Shown here one piece after another: positions 13,718 through 20,338 of a stretch of 20,338 nt of DNA (positions are counted from its first letter, which is position 1; the number at the start of each line of letters is the position of its first letter). The DNA is from DATGKD01 sp035294855 (GTDB lineage: Bacteria > Actinomycetota > Acidimicrobiia > Acidimicrobiales > UBA8190), in the NCBI GenBank assembly GCA_035294855.1, contig DATGKD010000010.1, forward strand, positions 1 through 20,338, written 5' to 3'. Made by a program: the position numbers and the translations under genes. Below the pieces are notes generated by a model. That model worked only from the letters and a program-made list of their open reading frames with translations, did no database searches and was not told where the DNA came from.

Positions 13718-16024
13718 TTGGGAAGGGGGCCTCTGGAAGCGGACGCGGGTGACGGCCAGGCCTCTGCCGCGTCGCTCGCGACCACCGTCCTGAACGAGGA
13801 GGCCACGCGTCAGGCCGCGCAGGAGAGCGCGCGCGAGCAGGTGGTCTTCCCCGACGACCTGCTCCCCGGCGTGGCCGCCGAGCCGATGACCCTGCGCCAG
13901 GGCCTGCGCGTCGGCGGTTGGTACATGTTCCTCATCCTGACGGCCATCGTGTCGCTCGACGAGCTCGAGGGGGCGGCGATCTATGTGCTCGCCCCCGAGA
14001 TCCGCCACACCTTCCACATCTCTGAAGGTGCGATCGTCTTCATCGGCACCGCGTCGACCGCCTTCTTCGTCCTCGGCGCGGTCCCCCTCGGGTGGCTCGC
14101 CGACCGGATGAAGCGGGTCCCCATCGTGGGGGTCTCGAGCGTCCTCTTCGGCGTCTTCGTGCTGGCGTCGGGCTTCGCCCGCAACGCGTTCATGTTGTTC
14201 TGGACCCGCTTCTTCACCGGGATCGCCAAGTCGAACACGATCCCGGTGCACGGGTCGCTGGTCGCCGACGCGTACCCCATCGGCGTGCGGGCGCGCATGG
14301 CCGCCGCCATGCAGGGGGCCTCGCACGCCATCGCGCTCGCCAGCCCGATCCTGGTGGCGCTCATCGCCGAGGCGGCCGGCGGGCCTCAGGGCTGGCGTTG
14401 GGCGTGGTACCTGCTCGGCATCCCCGTGTCGCTCGTGGCCATCGGCGCGTTCTTCATGAAGGAGCCCCCGCGCGGCCAGTTCGAGAAGGACCACGTCCTC
14501 CACGAGGTGATCGAGGAGGCCCGGCCCGCACCGATCTCGATGGAGGCGGCATTCGCCCGGCTGAAGCGCATCGCCACCATCCGGACGGTGATCGTCGCCT
14601 TCTGTGCCCTCGGCTTCGGGCTGTTCAGCCTGCAGACGCTGTCGTCGCTGTACCTCGACAAGAACCTCCACGTGACGAACGTCTTCGACCGGGGACTGAT
14701 CCTCAGCCTGAGCGGGATCGGCGCCCTGCCGCTTCTGCCCGTGGTGGGCAGGTACTTCGACCGCGTGTATCGCCAGGACCCCGCCAAGGCTCTCGCCATC
14801 GTGGGGGCGCTCATCGTGCCCTCGGCGCTGTTCACCCCGTTCCAGTTCTCCATCCACAGCCGGGTGTGGTTCGTCGTCCTCGGCATCCCGCAGGCGGTGT
14901 TCACCACCGCCGCCTTGGCCATGGTGAGCCCCGTGTTGTACGCCGTCGTCCCCTACCGGCTGCGCGGCATGGGCAACTCGCTCGCCACCATGTACATCTT
15001 CTTCGTCGGCGGCTTCCTGGGCGGGATCATCGCCGGGTTCTTCACGAACGCGATCGGGACCCGCGACACGGTCATCGCCCTGGGCGTGCCCTCGAGCATC
15101 ATCGGCGGGCTCCTCCTCATGAACGGGGCGCGCTTCATCCGCCACGACCTGTCGCTCGTCGTCTCCGAGCTGCTCGAGGAGCAGGAGGAATTCCACAAGC
15201 GCAGCGATGGCCAGGTGCCCGTGCCCGTCCTGCAGGTGGCCGACGTCGACTTCTCCTACGGCTCGGTCCAGGTGCTCTTCGACGTCAACTTCGAGGTGCA
15301 GCGCGGTGAGGTCGTGGCCCTGCTCGGCACGAACGGCGCGGGGAAGTCGACCATCCTGCGGGTGATCAGCGGGCTCGAGGTGCCCGAGCGCGGTGTCGTG
15401 CGCCTCAACGGGCAGAACATCACCTACGTCACCCCCGAGGCGCGCGCCCGGCTCGGCATCATCCAGCTGCCCGGCGGCAAGGGGGTCTTCCCGAGCCTCA
15501 CCGTCGACCAGAACCTGGCGGCGGCGGCCCGCCTGTACGAAGCCGGCGAGCGGCGTGCCTCTGCGCACGGGGCCCCGCATGGCGCCTCGCACGGTGGGGC
15601 GCCCGCCGATGCGCCCGCGCCGCGTGCCACGAACGCCGAGCGCCGCCTGCAGTACGTCCTCGGCCTCCTGCCGGAGCTCGAGCGCCTGCGTCCCCAGGTG
15701 GCGGCCCGCCTGTCAGGAGGCCAGCAGCAGATGCTCGCCTTGGCACGCGTGCTCATGCAGGAGCCCGAGATCCTGATGATCGACGAGCTGTCGCTCGGCT
15801 TGGCGCCGGTGGTGGTCGAACGTCTCCTCACCGTCGTCGAGCGGCTGAAGGCCGAGGGCCAGACGATGCTCATCGTCGAGCAGTCGATGAACGTGGCGCT
15901 CCAGGTCGCAGACCGCGCCGTCTTCTTGGACAAGGGCGCCGTCCGTTTCGAGGGGCCCGCGCAGGACCTCCTCGGGCGCGACGACCTCGTGCGCGCCGTG
16001 TTCTTCGGCACCGAGGGCGGTTGA
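13718..16024 (+). CDS. MFS permease fused to LivF-type ABC ATPase
   Basis: This protein of about 768 residues has two unrelated transport modules. Residues about 60-480 form a multi-helix major facilitator permease. The loop after the second helix carries the MFS A-motif (GWLADRMKRVPIVG), a charged central loop (KEPPRGQFEKD) separates the halves, and a second A-motif-like site is GRYFDRVYRQDP. From about residue 500 a complete ABC ATPase follows: Walker A GTNGAGKST (537-545), Q-loop near IIQLPGGKGVF, signature LSGGQQQ (665), Walker B with Asp689-Glu690 (IDELSLGLAP), and VEQS at the switch position, as in LivF. A His/Ala/Gly-rich insert (about 612-632) lies between Q-loop and signature. No frameshift separates the modules. 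Start is uncertain: TTG 13718 is favoured; GTG 13841 and ATG 13886 are alternatives. It ends six bases before the LivHMG fusion. Confidence 0.88.
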   Translation: MGRGPLEADAGDGQASAASLATTVLNEEATRQAAQESAREQVVFPDDLLPGVAAEPMTLRQGLRVGGWYMFLILTAIVSLDELEGAAIYVLAPEIRHTFHISEGAIVFIGTASTAFFVLGAVPLGWLADRMKRVPIVGVSSVLFGVFVLASGFARNAFMLFWTRFFTGIAKSNTIPVHGSLVADAYPIGVRARMAAAMQGASHAIALASPILVALIAEAAGGPQGWRWAWYLLGIPVSLVAIGAFFMKEPPRGQFEKDHVLHEVIEEARPAPISMEAAFARLKRIATIRTVIVAFCALGFGLFSLQTLSSLYLDKNLHVTNVFDRGLILSLSGIGALPLLPVVGRYFDRVYRQDPAKALAIVGALIVPSALFTPFQFSIHSRVWFVVLGIPQAVFTTAALAMVSPVLYAVVPYRLRGMGNSLATMYIFFVGGFLGGIIAGFFTNAIGTRDTVIALGVPSSIIGGLLLMNGARFIRHDLSLVVSELLEEQEEFHKRSDGQVPVPVLQVADVDFSYGSVQVLFDVNFEVQRGEVVALLGTNGAGKSTILRVISGLEVPERGVVRLNGQNITYVTPEARARLGIIQLPGGKGVFPSLTVDQNLAAAARLYEAGERRASAHGAPHGASHGGAPADAPAPRATNAERRLQYVLGLLPELERLRPQVAARLSGGQQQMLALARVLMQEPEILMIDELSLGLAPVVVERLLTVVERLKAEGQTMLIVEQSMNVALQVADRAVFLDKGAVRFEGPAQDLLGRDDLVRAVFFGTEGG

Positions 16025-16030
16025 GCGAGC

Positions 16031-18931
16031 GTGGTGCTCGCCTCCATCTTCACGGCCAACCTGCTCGTCATCGGCGTGGTGCGCGGGCTCATCATCGCCC
16101 TGATCGCCATCGGCATCGTGCTCGTCTACCGGTCGAGCCGGGTGATCAACTTCGCGGTGGGCGACATCGGCGTCCCCGCCACGGCGCTGCTGGCAATCAT
16201 GGTCGGGCTCCACCACTGGCCCTACTGGCTGTGCTTCGTCGCCGTGCTGCTCGTGGGGGCGTTGTCGGGCACGGTGGTCGAGCTGGCCGTGATCCGGCGT
16301 CTGTTCCGCGCCCCGCGCGTCATCGTCTTGGTGGCGACGATCGGCGTGGCCGAGCTCGCCCAGGCGGTCACCCGGGCGCTGCCCAACTACCACACCGGCC
16401 AGCTGATCACCACGTTCCCGACTCCCATCCACGGGCAGTGGCACCTAGGCGGCGGCGTCACCATCACCGGCGCGCAGGTGCTGGCGCTGGTGGCGGTCCC
16501 CGTCACCACCATCGCCCTGTGGTGGCTGCTCGGGCACACGCGCTTCGGCGAGGCGGTGCGGGCATCGGTCGCCAATCCCGACCTCGCCCGCCTGACCGGC
16601 ATCAGCCCGAAGCTCGTGTCGACCGCGGTCTGGACGATCTCGGGTTTCTTGTCGGCGCTCGCCGTCATCCTCATCGCCACCGACTCCACCTCGGCCGACC
16701 TCGTCTCGATCGGTCCCGACACGCTGCTGCGAGGACTGGTGGCGGCGCTCATCGCGGGCATGACGTCGTTCCCGATCGCCGCGCTCGCGTCGGTGGGCAT
16801 CGGGATCCTGGACCAGGTCCTGACGTTCAACTTCACGAACCAGACGGGCCTCGTCCAGTTCGTGCTGTTCGTCGCCGTGGTCGTCCTCGTCGGACGGGCG
16901 AGCCGCAGGGCCGAGAGCGCGGACACCGCGGGCTTCCAGTTCGCGCCGCGCGTGCACGGCGTGTCGGAGCGCTTGCGCGCCATCTGGTGGGTCCGTCGGC
17001 TGCCCCAGTTGGGAGCGGGCGCCGCGCTGCTCGCCGCCATCGTCCTTCCGCTGCTCTTCAGCCAGCCGTCCCAGCAATTCAACTTCGCCATGATCCTGGC
17101 GTTCGCGGTGTGCGTGGTGTCGGTCACCGTCCTCACCGGGTGGGGCGGCCAGCTGTCCCTCGGCCAGATGGCGTTCGCCGGGATCGGCGCGCTCAGCGCC
17201 GCCGCCTTCGTCCGGGGCGCGGCCGTCGACATCGGCATCGGGCACGTGCGCATCTTGAAGGGGACGCTGCCGGCCATCCCTTTCGGGGTGGCTGTCCTCT
17301 TGGGGGCGGTGGTGGCGTGCCTGCTCGCCACGATCGTCGGCGTGGGGGCGCTGCGCGTACGCGGGCTGCTCCTCGCGGCGAGCACGCTGGCCTTCGCCAT
17401 CGCCGCCCAGGCCTACATCTTCGGGATCCCCGTGCTGTCGCTCGGCCTGCCCACCGTGCAGCTGCCGCGCGGCCGCCTCGGGCCGTTCGACATCACCGTC
17501 AACAACCAGGGGTACTACTTCGCCACGCTGATCGTGCTGGCGATCGTGCTGTTCCTGGTCGGCCACCTGCGCAAGAGCGGTGTGGGCCGCACGATCATCG
17601 GGGTGCGCGAGAACGAGAGCGCCGCCCAGGCGCTCACCATCTCGCCCACCAAGGCCAAGCTCACGGCGTTCGCCCTGGCGGGTTTCGTGGCCGGCCTGGG
17701 CGGGGCGATCCTCGGCGGGCTCGTCGAGACGATCGGCTACACCGAGCGGTTCTTCACCGTGAACGACTCACTGGCGCTCGTGGCCATGGCGGTCATCGGC
17801 GGCCTCGGCAGCCGCGTGGGTGCGGTGATCGGCGCGCTGTGGGTCGTGGGCCTGCCCGCTTTCTGGCCCCACAACCAGACCGTGCCGCTGCTCACCTCGA
17901 GCATCGGGCTGCTCATCATCCTGCTGTACATCCCGGGCGGGTTCACGCAGATCGGCTACTTCTTCCGGGACGCCGTCCTCCGCTTCTACGAGCAGCGTCT
18001 CCCCCCGCTGCCGCCCAAGGCGACGCTCGAGCCGCCCCAGTCGCTGGTGCGGGCCGCCGCGGGCGGGCCCGTGGCCGACGAGTCCGACCGGGCCAACGAG
18101 GACGGGTCGGTCCTGCGGACCATCGCCCTGGACGTCACCTTCGCGGGCCTGGTGGCGGTGCACGACGTCGACTTCCGGGCCATGCCCGGTGAGGTCGTGG
18201 GATTGATCGGCACCAACGGAGCGGGGAAGTCGACCCTCCTCAACGCCATCGGCGGATTCGTGGCCGCCACAGGCCGGGTCGAGCTGTGCGGACGCGACGT
18301 CACCAAGCTGGAAGCCCATCGCCGCGCCCGGCTCGGGCTCGGGCGGACGTTCCAGGCGGCCACGCTCTTCCCCGAGCTCACCGTGCGCGAGGTGGTGGAG
18401 CTGGCGCTCGAGGCACGCGGCCCGACGTCGTTCTGGGGGACGCTCCTCTATCTGCCCACCTCCACCCGGTCCGAGCGCCGGCGCCACGCCGAGGCCGCCG
18501 AGCTCATCGACTTCCTCGGGCTGGGGCGTTACGCCGACCGGTACGTCGCCGAGCTGTCGACCGGGACGCGCCGCATCGTCGAGCTGGCGGCATTGCTGGC
18601 CGCCGCACCGAAGGTCATCTGCCTCGACGAGCCCACGGCCGGTGTCGCCCAACGCGAGACCGAGGCGTTCGGCCCGCTCATCACCCGGGTCCGCGCCGAG
18701 CTCGACGCCACCCTGGTGATCGTGGAGCACGACCTTCCGCTCATCATGTCGATCAGCGACCGGGTGTACGCGCTGGAGGCGGGCAGCGTCATCGCCGAAG
18801 GGCTTCCGGAAGCGATCCGGTCGGACCCTCGGGTCATCGCCTCGTACCTCGGCACCGACGAACGGGCCATCGCCCGCAGCGGTGCCGAAGTGCCGCGGGC
18901 GCCACGGGGCAACGTGCTCACCACGGACTGA
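16031..18931 (+). CDS. LivH-LivM-LivG fusion: two Liv permease domains and an ABC ATPase in one protein
   Basis: This 966-residue polypeptide joins three Liv subunits. Residues 1 to about 290 are a LivH-type permease (VVRGLIIALIAIGIVLVYRSSRVINFAVGD...GEAVRASVANPDLARLTGI). About 325-650 are a LivM-type permease with the landmark TGWGGQLSLGQ (369-379) and GVRENESAAQALTISPTKAK. About 695-966 are a LivG-type ATPase: Walker A GTNGAGKST (727-735), variant signature LSTGT (842-846), Walker B Asp866-Glu867, switch His900 in VEHD. A Pro/Ala-rich linker (LPPLPPKATLEPPQS) leads into the ATPase. With the LivF module in the preceding gene, this completes an ABC importer core. The GTG at 16031 is six bases after the upstream stop, indicating translational coupling. 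Fused LivM-LivG proteins are known in actinobacteria; the triple fusion is less usual. Confidence 0.92.
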   Translation: MVLASIFTANLLVIGVVRGLIIALIAIGIVLVYRSSRVINFAVGDIGVPATALLAIMVGLHHWPYWLCFVAVLLVGALSGTVVELAVIRRLFRAPRVIVLVATIGVAELAQAVTRALPNYHTGQLITTFPTPIHGQWHLGGGVTITGAQVLALVAVPVTTIALWWLLGHTRFGEAVRASVANPDLARLTGISPKLVSTAVWTISGFLSALAVILIATDSTSADLVSIGPDTLLRGLVAALIAGMTSFPIAALASVGIGILDQVLTFNFTNQTGLVQFVLFVAVVVLVGRASRRAESADTAGFQFAPRVHGVSERLRAIWWVRRLPQLGAGAALLAAIVLPLLFSQPSQQFNFAMILAFAVCVVSVTVLTGWGGQLSLGQMAFAGIGALSAAAFVRGAAVDIGIGHVRILKGTLPAIPFGVAVLLGAVVACLLATIVGVGALRVRGLLLAASTLAFAIAAQAYIFGIPVLSLGLPTVQLPRGRLGPFDITVNNQGYYFATLIVLAIVLFLVGHLRKSGVGRTIIGVRENESAAQALTISPTKAKLTAFALAGFVAGLGGAILGGLVETIGYTERFFTVNDSLALVAMAVIGGLGSRVGAVIGALWVVGLPAFWPHNQTVPLLTSSIGLLIILLYIPGGFTQIGYFFRDAVLRFYEQRLPPLPPKATLEPPQSLVRAAAGGPVADESDRANEDGSVLRTIALDVTFAGLVAVHDVDFRAMPGEVVGLIGTNGAGKSTLLNAIGGFVAATGRVELCGRDVTKLEAHRRARLGLGRTFQAATLFPELTVREVVELALEARGPTSFWGTLLYLPTSTRSERRRHAEAAELIDFLGLGRYADRYVAELSTGTRRIVELAALLAAAPKVICLDEPTAGVAQRETEAFGPLITRVRAELDATLVIVEHDLPLIMSISDRVYALEAGSVIAEGLPEAIRSDPRVIASYLGTDERAIARSGAEVPRAPRGNVLTTD

Positions 18932-18944
18932 CCTCTGCCATCCG

Positions 18945-18968
18945 GCGTCAGCGCGGTTTCTCTGACGC
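18945..18968 (+). terminator. Candidate terminator of the transporter operon
   Basis: GCGTCAG (18945-18951) and CTGACGC (18962-18968) make a perfect 7-base stem with a 10-base loop, starting 13 bases after the LivHMG stop. There is no T-run after the stem, which is normal for high-GC actinobacterial terminators but lowers certainty. Confidence 0.45.
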
Positions 18969-19254
18969 GTCGCTGTTCCGTTCGCTTCCACCTCGATGGG
19001 CCGTGCCGGAAAGTGACCGATCCAGGATGCAGAGTGACAACCCACCATCGGGTACCGACCGACGCGCCCGAATGTCAGCTCGGACTGACACCTCCTGGCA
19101 TCCGTCTCACGCACCGCGTCACAACGAAGATCGCGCGTCGCGGCAGATCGCACACATCGGGGAGTTCGTCAAAGTTGGCGATGTCGGATCGCGTCGGCGT
19201 ACGCCATTGTCGGGTGCCGCTCGTATTCCAGAGGCGCTGGCTTCCTCCTAGGCG

Positions 19255-19277
19255 ACCTTCCAACCAAAAAAGAAGGT
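19255..19277 (+). promoter_or_regulatory. Leader hairpin overlapping the ribosome binding region
   Basis: ACCTTC (19255-19260) pairs with GAAGGT (19272-19277) around an A-rich 11-base loop. The 3' arm runs into AAGGTAGGA, the likely Shine-Dalgarno of the ATG at 19288. A pyrimidine run TTCCTCCT just upstream (19242-19249) could pair with the same purines instead. Folding could therefore modulate translation or protect the 5' end. No known riboswitch class is recognised. Confidence 0.3.
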
Positions 19278-19287
19278 AGGAACCGAC

Positions 19288-20338
19288 ATGAACCTCAAGC
19301 GGGCATCTGCATCGCTCGTCGTCAGCGCGTTCGTCGCCGCGGCGAGTCTCGCCGTCTTGCCGGCCACGAGCGCGTTCGCCTCGAGCCACTCGCTGTGGGT
19401 CTCGCCGGCCCCGGTCTCGGCGAGGGGCCACAGCTGCTCGAGCCCCGGGTTCAACACCATCCAGGCGGCCATCAACGCGGCGCCGTCGGGCGGCACGATC
19501 CACGTCTGCGCGGGCACCTACGTCGAGCAGCTGACCATCACCCAGGCCGTGTCGATCGCTTCGTCGGGCCCGGGCACCGTCACCGTGCAGCTGCCCGCCA
19601 CACCAGCCAACTCGACGACCGCCTGTGACACCGCTCCCGGAACCGGATCGTTCCAGCCCGACCAGGACGGCGTGTCGATCTGCACGTCGGGCACGGTGAA
19701 GATCACCGGCCTGACGATCGACGCGGCCTGGTCGAATGCGACCTGCGACGACAGCCTCTACGGCATCCTCGTCGCCGGGGGCGCCACGCTCGACTTCAAC
19801 AAGTCGCACATCACCGCGGCCGGGGCGGTGCCCCTCAACGGGTGCCAGGGCGGCATCGGCATCCAGGACGGCATGGCGTGGACCACGCCCGTCGAAGTGG
19901 GGCACGCCAAGATCACGAACTCGACGATCAGCGGCTACCAGAAGAACGGCATCACCGTGGACGGCCAGAATTCGACCGCCACCATCTTGAAGACCACCGT
20001 GACGGGTATCGGCGAAACCGCCCAGATCGCCCAGAACGGCATCCAGGTGAGCAACGGAGCCGTGGCCACGATCACCAGGGACACCGTCACCGGCAACGAG
20101 TGCGACGACGTCTCCGGGGGGTGCGGGCCCAACGGCCTCACCCAAGTCCAGTCGACCGGGTTGCTCTTCTTCGGTGCATCCCCGGGCTCGAAAGTCACCA
20201 AGTCGAAGCTCAACGGCAACGACATCGGCATCTACTACTCGAGCGCCAACCCGGGCTCCGCGCCGAGCTCGTCGGAGGTCTCGTTCGTGAGCAACACCCT
20301 CAACGACCGCTACGAGGGCTTCGTGCTCGACCAGGGCT
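19288..20338 (+). CDS. Secreted right-handed parallel beta-helix protein (partial, runs off window)
   Basis: At least 350 residues are present; the 3' end lies outside the window. A clear signal peptide (MNLKRASASLVVSAFVAAAS, cleavage probably after SAFA, residue 31) is followed by FNTIQAAINAAPSGGTIHVCAGTYVEQLTIT, the standard opening of pectate-lyase-like or NosD-like beta-helix proteins. Repeated PbH1-type coils then appear: STISGYQKNGITVDG, TTVTGIGETAQIAQNGIQVSNGA, DTVTGNECDD, KLNGNDIGIYYSS. Several cysteines (for example SCSSPG, HVCAGTY, CDTAPG, SICTSG, TCDDS, GCQGG) suggest disulfides outside the cell. No lyase active site is identifiable, so polysaccharide degradation is only one option; adhesion or a surface-structural role is equally possible. 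The ATG has AGGTAGGA upstream at good spacing. Confidence 0.88.
   Translation, partial: MNLKRASASLVVSAFVAAASLAVLPATSAFASSHSLWVSPAPVSARGHSCSSPGFNTIQAAINAAPSGGTIHVCAGTYVEQLTITQAVSIASSGPGTVTVQLPATPANSTTACDTAPGTGSFQPDQDGVSICTSGTVKITGLTIDAAWSNATCDDSLYGILVAGGATLDFNKSHITAAGAVPLNGCQGGIGIQDGMAWTTPVEVGHAKITNSTISGYQKNGITVDGQNSTATILKTTVTGIGETAQIAQNGIQVSNGAVATITRDTVTGNECDDVSGGCGPNGLTQVQSTGLLFFGASPGSKVTKSKLNGNDIGIYYSSANPGSAPSSSEVSFVSNTLNDRYEGFVLDQG

Larger units (their letters stand above)
18932..19287. other. Intergenic region between transporter operon and beta-helix gene
   Basis: These 356 bases hold no gene I can support: the open frames present have Arg/His-rich translations and no recognisable motifs. 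Visible elements are a candidate terminator stem-loop near the transporter stop (18945-18968), a perfect 10-base palindrome GGCGTACGCC (19196-19205), and a leader hairpin next to the start codon (19255-19277). A TTGGCG at 19175-19180 might be a -35 box, but I find no convincing -10 partner. Base composition is somewhat less GC-rich than the flanking genes. The promoter of the beta-helix gene should lie here. Confidence 0.5.

Noticed and set aside
19013..19279. 88-codon plus-strand open frame in the intergenic region
   Set aside because: Arg/His/Pro-rich translation, no ribosome site and no recognisable motif; it overlaps the probable promoter and leader.
1..20338. tRNA, rRNA, CRISPR arrays, insertion sequences with terminal repeats
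   Set aside because: None were recognised on either strand by reading; short tRNA-like folds cannot be fully excluded without a covariance search.

Overview
The window is GC-rich DNA with dense coding. GTG and TTG starts are frequent, Shine-Dalgarno sequences are mixed with apparently leaderless starts, and an LLM/F420-type oxidoreductase sits among clustered acyl-CoA dehydrogenases. This suggests an actinobacterium. The habit of fusing Liv transporter subunits makes me lean to a deep-branching, Acidimicrobiia-like lineage, but that is inference; no rRNA or marker gene is present.

Left edge (1-710): the C-terminal end of a large serine recombinase runs in from outside the window. It has no stop codon of its own and is followed by a structured, non-coding stretch with inverted repeats. 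This looks like the scar or edge of a mobile element.

Catabolic region (710-11167): on the minus strand are a FadA5-like thiolase, a small membrane-anchored protein and a rhodanese. On the plus strand is an acyl-CoA dehydrogenase pair (3211-4386, 4397-5428). Then come a 45-residue basic protein, a minus-strand NRDE/TANGO2-family protein, and a plus-strand run of amidohydrolase, a second acyl-CoA dehydrogenase pair (7955-9142, 9158-10204) and an LLM-class flavin/F420 oxidoreductase. Each dehydrogenase pair joins a long subunit carrying an internal catalytic Glu to a shorter subunit carrying the FAD-binding Arg motif. This resembles the alpha2beta2 FadE/ChsE enzymes of actinobacterial steroid side-chain oxidation. 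The set reads as beta-oxidation of a bulky acyl-CoA, possibly steroid- or terpenoid-like.

Transport region (11385-18931): a secreted SIMPL-domain protein is followed by a three-gene transporter. It comprises a lipoprotein branched-chain-amino-acid-type binding protein, an MFS permease fused to a LivF-type ATPase, and a single polypeptide that fuses LivH, LivM and LivG. The two fusions supply all four core parts of a Liv ABC transporter plus an extra secondary carrier. This is the most unusual item in the window. Its position beside the catabolic genes suggests uptake of an organic acid, but the substrate cannot be read from sequence.

Right edge (18932-20338): a 356-base intergenic stretch with a candidate terminator and a 5' leader hairpin precedes a secreted parallel beta-helix protein that runs off the window.
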